Positions 1 through 11,049 of a DNA stretch of 64,000 nucleotides are shown here, in pieces. The DNA is from Stutzerimonas stutzeri (lineage in GTDB: Bacteria > Pseudomonadota > Gammaproteobacteria > Pseudomonadales > Pseudomonadaceae). Both the position numbers and the translations under genes were made by a program. The notes beneath the pieces are model-generated. The model searched no databases. It saw only the letters and a program-made list of their open reading frames with translations, and was not told where the DNA came from. Each line of letters begins with the position of its first letter. Position 1 is the stretch's first letter. The stretch is taken from positions 62,001 through 126,000 of the forward strand of contig NZ_JAMOIH010000011.1 of NCBI RefSeq assembly GCF_024448955.1. Reading direction: 5' to 3'.

Positions 1-73
1 CGTTCCTACATCCGGGCGACGCGGGTGTGACAGGGCGCGCACATGCAAGTGCACAGTTCAGCCTCGTGCTTCG

Positions 74-283
74 CTAGATCCCCTCGTCGCCCTCGAACTC
101 TTCGGTGGCGCGCGCCACCATTTGCCGCCAGGCGCCGGACTCATCGGCCAGCAACTGCATGGCCTTGAGGCTGGCTTCGAAGGCGGCGCGGTAGTGCTGA
201 GGGTCGTTTTCGCTGGCCGCGCGATCAGCATGCACCCGTACTTCCGACAGCAACGCTTCGAACGCTTCTTGATCCAGAGCCAT
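74..283 (-). CDS. Small acidic hypothetical protein downstream of norR
   Basis: A 69-residue soluble, acidic, helix-rich protein starting MALDQEAFEALL and ending EFEGDEGI. I do not recognise a family. The start at 283 is preceded by GAGG seven bases upstream, while the open frame upstream of it has no ribosome binding site. It lies about 105 bp downstream of the norR stop on the same strand, so it may be read with norR, but no promoter or terminator separates them clearly. No cysteines, signal peptide or membrane segment are seen. The function is unknown. Confidence 0.6.
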   Translation of the reverse strand: MALDQEAFEALLSEVRVHADRAASENDPQHYRAAFEASLKAMQLLADESGAWRQMVARATEEFEGDEGI

Positions 284-387
284 GTCGTGTCCTCGTCTCG
301 TTGAGTGATGGGTGGTAGACCCTTGTGATGGCTCACCCATTCACACCAAGCGACACACGGCTTTCAAATGTCTTCAGTCCCCTGCGC

Positions 388-1917
<1,530 letters not shown>

Positions 1918-1973
1918 GGTTTCAAATACCCTCAAGGTTTTTTCAACCCTAAACTGCTTGGGTAACTTTCACC
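1918..1973. promoter_or_regulatory. Three NorR operators (GGT-N7-ACC)
   Basis: Three copies of GGT-N7-ACC are seen at 1918-1930 (GGTTTCAAATACC), 1936-1948 (GGTTTTTTCAACC) and 1961-1973 (GGTAACTTTCACC). This spacer and half-site match the consensus known for NorR enhancers, which typically occur in threes upstream of a sigma-54 promoter. The first site covers the norR leader directly before its start codon, so binding would also affect norR itself. Confidence 0.85.
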
Positions 1974-2013
1974 AGCAGGGATTTTTTCCGATTAATAATC
2001 AATGGGTTGCGTA

Positions 2014-2028
2014 TGGCACAAGGCTTGC
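2014..2028 (+). promoter_or_regulatory. Sigma-54 promoter of dnrN
   Basis: TGGCAC-AAGGC-TTGC matches the -24/-12 sigma-54 consensus exactly, with correct GG/GC spacing. It lies about 50 bp before the dnrN start and about 40 bp downstream of the last NorR operator. It faces dnrN, so dnrN should depend on NorR and NO. Confidence 0.9.
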
Positions 2029-2075
2029 GCTAGCTGAATCAACCTAGTCGGCCAACCCAAACCACGGAATTTCCC

Positions 2076-2747
2076 ATGACCACCGCGCTTACCGAGCAAA
2101 CCCTGGGCAGCCTGGCCTGCCTCATTCCTGGCGCCACACGCGTGTTTCGCCAGTACAAGCTGGATTTCTGCTGCGGTGGCAACACCCCGCTACGCGATGC
2201 AGCCCAGCAGCGCAGCCTCGATGCAGAGGCCATCGCAGACGAACTCGCCGCGCTGCAGAGCACTCCGACGGACGAACCGGATTGGCGGAGCGAGCCGGCC
2301 GACACTCTCATCGATCATCTTCTCGAACGCTTTCATGAACGCCATCGCGAACAGTTCCCCGAATTGATCCGCCTGGCCAGCCGCGTTGAGCAGGTGCATG
2401 GCAACAAGGCGGACTGCCCGACCGGTCTCGCCGAACACCTGTGGACCATGCAACAGGAACTCGAAAGCCACATGCTCAAGGAGGAGCAGATCCTCTTCCC
2501 GATGCTGCGCCGCAATATTCAGCTGCCGCAGACTCAGGGTCCGATCGCTGTGATGCGCTACGAACACGATCAGCACGGTGCCGCCCTGGAGCGCCTGGCC
2601 GAGCTAACCCACGACATCACCCCGCCGGCGAACGCCTGCACCACCTGGCGCGCGCTTTATCGCGGGCTGGAGGAACTGCGTGGCGACCTGATGCAGCACA
2701 TCCATCTGGAGAACAACATCCTGTTCGTCAACGCAGCGGCGCACTGA
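2076..2747 (+). CDS. dnrN: Di-iron iron-sulfur cluster repair protein DnrN (YtfE/ScdA family)
   Basis: This 223-residue cytoplasmic protein belongs to the RIC family that restores Fe-S clusters damaged by NO and oxidants. The N-terminal ScdA_N/DUF542 segment shows the typical DFCCGGN motif (about residues 30-37). The rest is a hemerythrin-like bundle with iron-binding His/Glu residues visible in ERFHERHREQFPEL, ESHMLKEEQILFP, YEHDQHG and QHIHLENNILF. The length is normal for the family. The start at 2076 follows the sigma-54 promoter and NorR operators directly, so NO-induced expression via NorR is expected. The next gene begins 21 bp after the stop and is probably co-transcribed. Confidence 0.93.
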   Translation: MTTALTEQTLGSLACLIPGATRVFRQYKLDFCCGGNTPLRDAAQQRSLDAEAIADELAALQSTPTDEPDWRSEPADTLIDHLLERFHERHREQFPELIRLASRVEQVHGNKADCPTGLAEHLWTMQQELESHMLKEEQILFPMLRRNIQLPQTQGPIAVMRYEHDQHGAALERLAELTHDITPPANACTTWRALYRGLEELRGDLMQHIHLENNILFVNAAAH

Positions 2748-2768
2748 TTCAGCGGCATCGGAGGCGAT

Positions 2769-3284
2769 ATGAAAGCAGTTATCCAACCTTTGGCATGGGG
2801 CCTAGCGATGGCGTCGATGCTGGCACTGGCCAGCGGCGTGGCACTCGATATGGTCGTCGACACCGCTCAGGCGGCCGCTCCCCACCATCACGCCCATGAC
2901 GGTCACGCTGCGGCGGCACCTGCCACTGGCGATCAGCAATGGCCGACCGACGCCGCCTTGCGCAAAGGCATGACGCAACTGCGTGACGCGGCGGAGGGCG
3001 TATTGCCGGACGGCTCGGCACGACCGATCGATGCACAGGCGGCGAAGCAGCTGCAGACCGCTGTCGAAGACAACGTCTCGTTTCTGATCGCCAACTGCGA
3101 GCTGTCCGAGCAAGCCGATGCCGCGCTGCATGGCCTGCTGGCCGATTTGCTCAAGGGCGCCAAGGCGCTGGCCGAAACTGCTGAGAAGGAACAGGGCGCG
3201 CAGCTCGTTCTGGCTACGCTGCAACGCTACCCCGACGTGTTCGCCGCGCCGCATTGGAGCGAATCGGCAACAGCCGATCATTGA
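2769..3284 (+). CDS. His-rich secreted protein co-transcribed with dnrN
   Basis: A 171-residue protein with a probable Sec signal or anchor (hydrophobic residues 8-26, then AQAAAPHHHAHDGHAAAA). The mature N-terminus is strikingly His-rich, and the rest is predicted helical with a single Cys (ANCELSEQ). A good GGAGG ribosome binding site lies 4-8 bp upstream, and the gene follows dnrN closely, so NO induction is likely. The His cluster could bind a transition metal in the periplasm, but that is inference. Genes of this type accompany dnrN in denitrifying pseudomonads; I do not know a demonstrated function. Confidence 0.75.
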   Translation: MKAVIQPLAWGLAMASMLALASGVALDMVVDTAQAAAPHHHAHDGHAAAAPATGDQQWPTDAALRKGMTQLRDAAEGVLPDGSARPIDAQAAKQLQTAVEDNVSFLIANCELSEQADAALHGLLADLLKGAKALAETAEKEQGAQLVLATLQRYPDVFAAPHWSESATADH

Positions 3285-3447
3285 AACGATCCACGATGCA
3301 GCGCCGGCGCCGTACGACCTGAACACTGGCCTGCATCAATACTCGAGCCATGCGGCTGCGCTAGGCTCAGTACCGAATCAGCGCCGCGTTACCGCCTCAA
3401 GCAGGCAGGTTGCGGATGGCCAATTATTAGAAAACAGGATGCCTTGC

Positions 3448-4131
3448 ATGGTGCTTCATCGCGTACACAACCAGATCCTTCGTAGCCACCATCTATTCGA
3501 ACCGCTGAACGATCAGCAAATGGACGAACTGATGGGCGCCAGCCAGCTGCTCAATCTCGACAAGGGCGATAACCTCTTTCATCAGGGCGAACCGGCTCAC
3601 TCGTTCTACTTCGTGATTTCCGGCGCGATCAAGATCTACCGCCTGACCCCGGACGGCCAGGAAAAGGTTTTCGAGGTGATAGGCAATCGCCAGACCTTTG
3701 CCGAAGCGATGATGCTTATGGATACGCCCAACTACGTCGCCTCGGCCCAGGCCGTTTGTCCGAGCCAGGTCTATCGGTTCTCCAACACGGCCTACATGCG
3801 CCTGCTGGAAGCGAACCAAAAGCTGTCCTTCGCCCTGCTCGGCAAGCTGAGCGTGCGGCTGCACCAGCGCATCAACGAGATCGAAACGCTGTCGCTGAAG
3901 AACGCCACCCACCGCGTGGTGCGCTACCTGATGACCCAGCTGGCGCGATTGAAGGGCGACGGCAACAGCTTCGAGCTGCCGATGGCCAAGCAACTGATCG
4001 CCGGCCACCTGTCGATCCAGCCGGAGACCTTTTCGCGGATCATCCGCCGCCTGATCGACGAAGGGATCATCACCCAGGACGGCCGGCAGATCACCATTCT
4101 CGACCCCCAGCGCCTCGAACAATTCGAGTGA
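3448..4131 (+). CDS. dnr: NO-responsive Crp/Fnr-type regulator Dnr
   Basis: This 227-residue Crp/Fnr-family regulator activates nir, nor and nos genes in response to NO. It has an N-terminal cyclic-nucleotide-binding-like sensor domain (about 10-125), a long dimerisation helix and a C-terminal helix-turn-helix with the Fnr-type recognition segment IQPETFSRIIRRL. It lacks the N-terminal Fe-S cysteines of Fnr/Anr, as expected for the Dnr subgroup (DnrD in P. stutzeri ZoBell); family members are thought to sense NO through haem. I chose the ATG at 3448 because AGGA lies nine bases upstream; an ATG at 3439 sits directly on that site. The N-terminus MVLHRVH aligns with known Dnr proteins. Confidence 0.93.
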   Translation: MVLHRVHNQILRSHHLFEPLNDQQMDELMGASQLLNLDKGDNLFHQGEPAHSFYFVISGAIKIYRLTPDGQEKVFEVIGNRQTFAEAMMLMDTPNYVASAQAVCPSQVYRFSNTAYMRLLEANQKLSFALLGKLSVRLHQRINEIETLSLKNATHRVVRYLMTQLARLKGDGNSFELPMAKQLIAGHLSIQPETFSRIIRRLIDEGIITQDGRQITILDPQRLEQFE

Positions 4132-4182
4132 TCGGAGCTGCGCCCCGTGCCCGTCCGGCTGGGCCAGCGGTTTATCCGGCGG

Positions 4183-4196
4183 TTGATTGCGGTCAA
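4183..4196 (+). promoter_or_regulatory. Anr/Dnr box before dnrP
   Basis: TTGATTGCGGTCAA matches the TTGAT-N4-ATCAA Fnr-family consensus at nine of ten positions. It sits about 56 bp before the dnrP start, a suitable place for an activator site. Confidence 0.75.
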
Positions 4197-4251
4197 CCTC
4201 AATCGACCGCCACGCGTGGCAAGCTGGACCCGACGTAACGAGGACGCCGCC

Positions 4252-4443
4252 ATGCCCCTGTGCCTGTACTGCCAGCAACCCAACCCACCGAAAGAAGCCG
4301 AGTGCAGCCACTGCGGCATGCCCCTCCCCGCGCACGCCGATACCGCCGGCGAGCGCCGCCAACGCAAGTTCTTCTGGTTCTGTATTGGGCTCACCGTCTT
4401 CTGCGCGGCAATGATCGTCTGGCTGCCGCGAAATCTTTTCTAG
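4252..4443 (+). CDS. dnrP: DnrP-like small zinc-ribbon membrane protein
   Basis: A 63-residue protein with two N-terminal CxxC pairs (CLYCQQP and CSHCGMP, residues 4-24) typical of a zinc ribbon. One C-terminal transmembrane helix follows (about 41-57, FFWFCIGLTVFCAAMIVWL). It resembles DnrP proteins encoded beside dnr in pseudomonads; their biochemical role is unclear. The start at 4252 fits the zinc-ribbon N-terminus, while the longer frame upstream overlaps an Anr/Dnr box at 4183-4196 that likely drives this gene. Confidence 0.8.
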   Translation: MPLCLYCQQPNPPKEAECSHCGMPLPAHADTAGERRQRKFFWFCIGLTVFCAAMIVWLPRNLF

Positions 4444-4495
4444 CGGGGAAGCGGGAATGGTGGGCTGAAGCGGAACACCGCCCGTTGAATAGGCT

Positions 4496-4568
4496 GGTGG
4501 GCTGAAGCCCACCCTACGAGACTACGGGATTACTCTGCACGATCCGGTAGGGTGGGCTTCAGCCCACC
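4496..4568. repeat. REP pair, family A
   Basis: A palindromic unit containing GGTGGGCTGAAGCCCACC at 4496-4517 is followed by its inverse at 4547-4568, flanked by degenerate partial copies (4459-4470 and 4566-4600). The same unit recurs at 8936, 9054, 23221 and 23259. Arrays of this kind are intergenic REP/BIME elements of pseudomonads and separate dnrP from norD here. Confidence 0.85.
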
Positions 4569-4656
4569 AAGCCCACCAAGCCCGGCAACACCGGGCCGAA
4601 GCGGAACACCGCGGCTCTCAAAGCCGCCATCCAGCTTTTAATTCCAACTTGCCCCT

Positions 4657-6501
4657 TCACCCCTTCGTCAACTGCTTGTACAGCTGCGGCAGGCGGAACG
4701 GCAGTTGTTGCGGTTCCTTGATCAGGGTGTAGCCGTTGGCGCCGAACATGTACGGCAAGTAATCGCCAGCTTCCTGGTCGATGGTGATGCAGAACGGCAC
4801 CAGGCCCTGGCGCCGGGCTTCGAGTACCGCTTGGCGCGTATCTTCGACGCCATAGCGACCCTCATACAAATCCAGGTCGTTGGGCTTGCCGTCGGTAACC
4901 AGCAACAGCAGCTTGCGCCGTTGCTTGCAATTGCCGAGCAGCTCGGTGGCCTGGCGAATCGCCGCGCCCATGCGCGTGTAATAGCCGGGCTTGAGCGCCT
5001 GGATACGCCCGCGGGTGTCGTCGCCGTAGCGTTGTTTGAAGCTCTTGAGTTCTTGCATGCGCACCTGCTGCCTGCGCAGCGAGGAGAAGCCGTACAGCGC
5101 GAACTCATCGCCGACCGCCGAGAGCGCCTCGCCGAACAGCAGCAGGCTGTCGGTGATGACGTCGATCACCTTGTGCTCGTCATCCAGGTGCGCATCGGTA
5201 GACATCGACAGATCCGCCAGCAGCAGACAGGCCAGGTCACGACGGTTCTGCCGCTGCTCCATGAACAACCCGCGCTCAGCGCACTGGCCATGCTGACGCT
5301 CGACGTGGAAATCCAGCCACGCCTGCATGTCCAGCTCGGAGCCTTGCGGCTGGCCGCGCAGCCATTGACGGTCATTGCGCAGATTCTCGAATTGCCGGCG
5401 CAGCTTGCGCGCCAGCGGGCTCAGCCGCAGCGGCAGGCCCCTGGGCTCCGAGCCGCGCGGCAGCATCATCTGCAGGCTGACGAAATCATCCTGCAGGCGC
5501 TGCTTGCGATAGTCCCACTCAGGCAACTTGATGCCATCGCCGAGCGGAATATCGTCCACATCCGACGGCGGCAGATCGAGGTGCAGCTTGAGGCCACCAC
5601 CCTTGCGCATGCGCTGGCGCGACATGGCGATTTCATCGAGATCCTCGGCGACGCGCGAGGCGTCCTCGTTTTCGCTGTCATCGCCCTGGCGATCCAGTTC
5701 GACGTGCTCGGACCAGCTGAACAGATTCTCCAGGCGGAACAGCATCAGGCCGCCCTTGCCGGTGGTTTCTTCGACCCGCTTGGCGCGTTTGCGCATGCCT
5801 TTCTGCTCGGTAGGCGGTGCCTGAAGAGTGTTGTCCTGGTCTTCCTCGCCCAGCTCGGTGGCTTGCGGCACGCCGAGGTTTTCGGCCGGGTACAGCCACA
5901 TCGGCAGCGGCCAGGGTGCCACTTCGCTACGTGGAAACTGCTCGACACTGCCTGGCTCGCGCAATGCTTGGCAGAGCGCGCGTTCCAGTGCGGCCTCAGC
6001 GCGCGGCAGCGTGGCCGGGTCGGGCCGCAATTGCAGGTGCGCTTCGACCAATCGCTCATAGCGCGGCCGCATGGCGGGGAAGCGCTGGAGAATGGTCCGG
6101 GTCCAGCGCTGATTGTCGCGCGCCCAGTGGCGCATCTCGCCCGCCTGCGCCGCGAGCAGCGCCAGCCAGCGATACAGATCCTGATTGAGAGAAACTTCCG
6201 GATAGACCGCAAGACGCTGCGGCAAGCGCAGGTTGCTCGCGTCGCACCAGGCGACCGGCAGTTGCTTGCAGGTGCCGGCGACCTGTTGCAGCAGGTTGCG
6301 CCGCAGCATCATGTCGCGCGCATTGGCGGCCTCGACACCGATGCCGCTGGCGCCGCCCATGGCCCGGAACAGGACCGACAGGGGCCGCTGCATGCTCTCC
6401 AGCTCGACGCACGCCTCGGGAAAATCGGGACTGGCGCGGCGGGTGATGAAACGGTGCCAGACGCTACCGACCCACTCTTCCACTTCGATGGTAAAGGCCA
6501 T
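4657..6501 (-). CDS. norD: NO reductase maturation protein NorD (VWA domain)
   Basis: A protein of about 614 residues of the NorD/CbbO type, which works with the AAA+ protein NirQ/NorQ in assembly or activation of cNOR, probably metal-centre insertion. The C-terminal von Willebrand factor A domain shows the MIDAS motif DLSMST, while the N-terminal half is helical with a charged central linker (EENEDASRVAEDL region). I chose the ATG at 6501 with GGAG about nine bases upstream; the GTG three codons earlier has poorer context. It follows norB on the same strand, but a strong hairpin terminator lies between them, so separate or attenuated expression is likely. Confidence 0.92.
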   Translation of the reverse strand: MAFTIEVEEWVGSVWHRFITRRASPDFPEACVELESMQRPLSVLFRAMGGASGIGVEAANARDMMLRRNLLQQVAGTCKQLPVAWCDASNLRLPQRLAVYPEVSLNQDLYRWLALLAAQAGEMRHWARDNQRWTRTILQRFPAMRPRYERLVEAHLQLRPDPATLPRAEAALERALCQALREPGSVEQFPRSEVAPWPLPMWLYPAENLGVPQATELGEEDQDNTLQAPPTEQKGMRKRAKRVEETTGKGGLMLFRLENLFSWSEHVELDRQGDDSENEDASRVAEDLDEIAMSRQRMRKGGGLKLHLDLPPSDVDDIPLGDGIKLPEWDYRKQRLQDDFVSLQMMLPRGSEPRGLPLRLSPLARKLRRQFENLRNDRQWLRGQPQGSELDMQAWLDFHVERQHGQCAERGLFMEQRQNRRDLACLLLADLSMSTDAHLDDEHKVIDVITDSLLLFGEALSAVGDEFALYGFSSLRRQQVRMQELKSFKQRYGDDTRGRIQALKPGYYTRMGAAIRQATELLGNCKQRRKLLLLVTDGKPNDLDLYEGRYGVEDTRQAVLEARRQGLVPFCITIDQEAGDYLPYMFGANGYTLIKEPQQLPFRLPQLYKQLTKG

Positions 6502-6600
6502 TGCGATCACTCCATAGGGTCTGTCGATGTTCGTCGCTAGCCGCGCAACCCTTCGGTCCGGGAGCGATACGTCAACGGCCCCTAACGCAGTTTGAAAACG

Positions 6601-6635
6601 ACGACGGCCCGCTGGAGTCAGCCGGGCCGTCGTTT
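6601..6635 (-). terminator. Rho-independent terminator after norCB
   Basis: A perfect 11-bp stem, ACGACGGCCCG (6601-6611) with its complement at 6623-6633, has an 11-base loop. On the minus strand it is followed by a T stretch (CGTCGTTTTC). It sits between the norB stop and the norD start, so it should reduce read-through from norCB into norD. Confidence 0.75.
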
Positions 6636-6650
6636 CACTTCACATCAGAC

Positions 6651-8081
<1,431 letters not shown>

Positions 8082-8522
8082 TTAGCCCTCCTTGTTTGGC
8101 GGCCAGTTGTTGGTATCGATCTTCGAAGTCCATTTGAGGAACTCCGCCAGATCGTCGACTTCCTGCTCGCTCAGGTTGAATTGCGGCATCGCGCGGCGTC
8201 CCGGGGCGCCCAGCGGCTGCGCCTTCATCCAGGCGGCCAGGAAGGGCTTGAACGCCGCATCTTCGCCACGACGAACAAAGACATTGCCCAGCTCCGGCGC
8301 GAAGTAAGCACCTTCGCCCAGCAGGCTGTGGCAGCCGATGCAGTTGTTGTTTTCCCAGACCTCTTTTCCGCGCACTACCGCCTCGGTCAATTCCGATGCA
8401 TTCGTTCGTTCTGGGAAGGTTTGTTCTGTGTGATAGGTCAGGCCTAGGAATACCAGGAAGAAGAACACGCTTCCCCCGAAGTAAATATTCCTGGCCATCC
8501 CCTTGGTAAAGGTCTCGGACAT
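8082..8522 (-). CDS. norC: Nitric oxide reductase cytochrome c subunit NorC
   Basis: This 146-residue membrane-anchored cytochrome c delivers electrons to NorB. An N-terminal transmembrane anchor (about residues 13-30, YFGGSVFFFLVFLGLTY) is followed by a periplasmic domain with one haem c site, CIGCH, and a Met ligand candidate in RRAMPQF. The upstream region has a perfect Anr/Dnr box 59 bp before the start. It is the first gene of norCB. Confidence 0.96.
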   Translation of the reverse strand: MSETFTKGMARNIYFGGSVFFFLVFLGLTYHTEQTFPERTNASELTEAVVRGKEVWENNNCIGCHSLLGEGAYFAPELGNVFVRRGEDAAFKPFLAAWMKAQPLGAPGRRAMPQFNLSEQEVDDLAEFLKWTSKIDTNNWPPNKEG

Positions 8523-8580
8523 GGTCGCCTCCTCATGGCGTTGGCGTGGCCAGTTTAAGAAGGCAGCTATCTAAACCTGC

Positions 8581-8594
8581 TTGATGGTAATCAA
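8581..8594 (-). promoter_or_regulatory. Perfect Anr/Dnr box of norCB
   Basis: TTGATGGTAATCAA matches TTGAT-N4-ATCAA exactly, centred about 65 bp upstream of the norC start. Dnr-dependent activation by NO and low oxygen is expected. Confidence 0.9.
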
Positions 8595-8599
8595 GAAAA

Positions 8600-9322
8600 A
8601 AGACCAAACGTTTTAGTCGGGTTTAGATGAGGCGTATAGGGGCAGCGTTGAGAGCACGGCAGGGGCTGGATCGAAGGTTGAAATAGCACTTTGGCGTTTG
8701 TTTGGGGGACGGTGCAGGGCAACAAGGGCAGCCCCTCACCCTAACCCTCTCCCCAAAAAACACCGCGCTCTAATCGGGACAAACTGCCGGGGAGAGGGGA
8801 CTGCTCCGGTGTGGGCAACCAAGAGCTTTTCGTCTCCAGTCTTGTAGGTGGGCTTTACCGATACCCATGCAAAACGGGCAGACGAAGGTTGAGCCGGAGT
8901 AAAAAGACGCAGCAGTACAGGCTATTGCCGGTATCGGTGGGCTGAAGCCCACCCTACCTCGCTGAAACCGTTTGGAAGGAAAGAGAATGCTCCGGTGCGG
9001 GAATACCGCAGTATTGATCGTTCCCATGCTCCCGCGTGGCAAACCGCAGGGCTGTAGGGTGGGCTTCAGCCCACCAGAGTGCGGCCCACGCGCCGCGAGA
9101 ACGCATCCGTCACGGCACTGGTACGCGGGAATACTGAAAACGGACACAGAGCGCCCAGCGCAACGCGCCTATGCGGAGCATGGGGACGATCAAGAGTGCC
9201 GATATCGGTGGGCTGAAGCGGAACGCCTCCCGGCCCACCCTACTCGCTTCAGCCAGAAACCGGACAGCAGGTCGGCTTCAGCCCACCAGAGCGCGAGCTT
9301 CCAATGCCCGGCCTGGCACAAC
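8600..9322. other. Gene-free repeat region between norF and norC
   Basis: About 720 bp with no credible gene. It holds family-A REP copies at 8936-8957 and 9054-9075 (inverted), a degenerate one around 9207-9245, and a CCCTCACCCTAACCCTCTCCCC-like tract near 8733-8755. Short open frames here show no ribosome binding site and translate the repeats. Confidence 0.7.
8936..9075. repeat. REP pair, family A
   Basis: The unit with core GGTGGGCTGAAGCCCACC is at 8936-8957 and its inverse is at 9054-9075, separated by about 100 bp. This is the same family as at 4496-4568 and 23221-23280. Confidence 0.8.
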
Positions 9323-9571
9323 TCAAACCAGCGTCAGGATCACCCCAGCCGCCATCACCAGCGGCCAGCCCAGCATCAGCAAGCGCCACATGACGGGAGC
9401 GTGGCACATTTCCATGAAGCGCTCGGTAATCACCCAGCCCTTCAATAGCGCGACGGCCAGCACTGCGCCAGCGAGTAGCAAGGTCGAGCCGGCATTGCCG
9501 AGCACCACCGTAGCCGTGGACAGTGCGGCCAGCGCTAGCCAGCAAACAATCAGCACATTCGAAGCAGACAT
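9323..9571 (-). CDS. norF: NorF/NirP small membrane protein
   Basis: This 82-residue protein has three hydrophobic helices (about 6-22, 29-46 and 60-80) and resembles prokaryotic cytochrome c oxidase subunit IV-like proteins (NorF, called NirP in P. stutzeri). Such proteins are accessory to NO reductase activity. The ATG at 9571 has GAGG five bases upstream; a GTG one codon earlier is less likely. The gene follows norE by about 10 bp as the last gene of nirQ-norE-norF. Confidence 0.82.
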   Translation of the reverse strand: MSASNVLIVCWLALAALSTATVVLGNAGSTLLLAGAVLAVALLKGWVITERFMEMCHAPVMWRLLMLGWPLVMAAGVILTLV

Positions 9572-9581
9572 CACGACCTCG

Positions 9582-10169
9582 TCAGTTGATCACGTAGACC
9601 AGCGGGAACAGCACCACCCAGACCACATCCACCATGTGCCAATAGAGCACGCCTGACTCCAGCCCGGCGAGATCATCAGCTCTGTAGGTCTGACGACGGC
9701 AGCGCTCGGCCATCCAGCCGAGGATGACCATTCCCAGCAATACGTGCAGGAAATGAAAGCCGGTGAGAATCCAGTAAAGCGTGAAGAAGGTGCTGTGTTC
9801 GAGTCCCAGACCCAGCCCGGAAAGATGGCTGTATTCATTTAGCTTGAGCACCACGTAGACGCAGGACGTCGCTAACGCGGCCAGCAGCAACGCCGCCCCG
9901 CGACGCGGCCGATCCATGCGCACCTGCTCCACCGCCAGCGCGGCAAGCAGACCGGAGGTCAGCAGGCTCAACGTCAGCGCCAGCCCGATGGAGCTGTCCA
10001 GCGCCGCGCGGCTTTCGCGAAACGTCTCGGCGTTTAGTAATTGAGTGACGGCGAACGCCAGAATCAGAATGGCGAAGACCGTCAGCTCGGCGAGGATGAA
10101 GAACCACATCGCCAGATCGCCCGGCAGCCGGCGGCTCGTCAGGGCGGGGTGTTCATGCGAAGTGGACAT
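9582..10169 (-). CDS. norE: NorE/NirO cytochrome c oxidase subunit III-like protein
   Basis: A protein of about 195 residues with five predicted transmembrane helices and the haem-copper oxidase subunit III signature (FFILAELTVFAILI near the N-terminus, TGFHFLHVLLG and YWHMVDVVWVVLFPLVY near the C-terminus). NorE (NirO in P. stutzeri) supports cNOR activity without binding redox metals itself. I chose the ATG at 10169, which overlaps the nirQ end by 17 bp; an ATG at 10178 is the alternative. It is translationally coupled to nirQ and norF. Confidence 0.88.
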   Translation of the reverse strand: MSTSHEHPALTSRRLPGDLAMWFFILAELTVFAILILAFAVTQLLNAETFRESRAALDSSIGLALTLSLLTSGLLAALAVEQVRMDRPRRGAALLLAALATSCVYVVLKLNEYSHLSGLGLGLEHSTFFTLYWILTGFHFLHVLLGMVILGWMAERCRRQTYRADDLAGLESGVLYWHMVDVVWVVLFPLVYVIN

Positions 10170-10959
10170 CGACCACATCCATCAAAGCGGCTACGGTTTG
10201 CGGATCATCCGACAGCGGCTCGGCGAGGCACGCCATGCAGGCCTCGCGCGGGCTCATGCCGGAACGGATCATGCGTGCGGTGAAGATCAGCAGGCGGGTC
10301 GAGGCGACTTCCTCCAGATCATGCTGTTCGAGGCGACGCAACGCCTGCCCGAGCTTGACCACCTGCGCGGCCAGTGCGGCATCCACCCGCGCCTCGTTGG
10401 CGACGATGCGCTGTTCCTCGGCGGCCGATGGGTAATCGAAACGCATGGCGACGAAGCGCTGCCGGGTGCTGGGCTTCATGCCCTTGAGCAGGTTCTGGTA
10501 ACCGGGGTTGTAGCTGACCACCAGCATGAAGCCCGGCGGCGCCTTGAGCGCTTCGCCGGTGCGTTCGATGAACAGTTCGCGGCGATCGTCAGCCAGCGGG
10601 TGCAGCACCACGGCGGTGTCCTGCCGCGCTTCGACCACCTCATCGAGATAGCAGATGCCACCCTCGCGCACCGCGCGGGTCAGCGGGCCGTCCTGCCACC
10701 AGGTGCCCTGAGCGCCGATGAGATGGCGGCCGACCAGATCGGCGGCGGATAAATCGTCGTGACAGGCCACGGTGTACAGCGGCAGATTCAGACGATGCGC
10801 CATGTACTGTACGAAACGGGTCTTACCGCAGCCGGTCGGGCCCTTGATCAGCACCGGCATACCGTGTCGCCAGGCCTGCTCGAAGAGCGCCTCTTCGTTA
10901 CCCAGCGATTGATAGAACGGCGCATCGGGCACACCGACAAGATTCTCGGGCGCGTTCAT
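10153..10959 (-). CDS. nirQ: NirQ/NorQ MoxR-type AAA+ ATPase
   Basis: A 268-residue AAA+ chaperone of the NirQ/NorQ/CbbQ family that partners with NorD in maturing NO reductase, with reported effects on nitrite reductase too. Visible motifs are Walker A GPTGCGKT (about residue 40), Walker B ICYLDEVVEA, and the sensor region VVSYNPGYQNLLKGMKPSTR. The ATG at 10959 has GAGG eight bases upstream; a TTG two codons earlier is rejected. It is divergent from nirS across a 482-bp gap, with its own Anr/Dnr box at 11050-11063. Confidence 0.94.
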   Translation of the reverse strand: MNAPENLVGVPDAPFYQSLGNEEALFEQAWRHGMPVLIKGPTGCGKTRFVQYMAHRLNLPLYTVACHDDLSAADLVGRHLIGAQGTWWQDGPLTRAVREGGICYLDEVVEARQDTAVVLHPLADDRRELFIERTGEALKAPPGFMLVVSYNPGYQNLLKGMKPSTRQRFVAMRFDYPSAAEEQRIVANEARVDAALAAQVVKLGQALRRLEQHDLEEVASTRLLIFTARMIRSGMSPREACMACLAEPLSDDPQTVAALMDVVDVHFA

Positions 10960-11049
10960 TGGCAATACCTCACTGCGGCAGTTGGTTATTCATCTGCTCA
11001 CCAAACTACCCGCCACACCCTACCCCCTCAAGCCATCCGCCGGCGAAGC

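Noticed and set aside
1-73. Possible end of a gene at the left edge
   Set aside because: Too short to assign any frame with confidence.
1918-1935. Longer norR start at a TTG (1935)
   Set aside because: It would translate through a NorR operator and the likely ribosome binding site; ATGs at 1917/1914 fit the family N-terminus.
1989-2002. Possible Anr/Dnr box in the norR-dnrN gap (ATCAA half-site)
   Set aside because: The other half does not match TTGAT; sigma-54/NorR elements explain the region.
8770-9656. Several short frames between norC and norF
   Set aside because: They translate REP units and lack ribosome binding sites.
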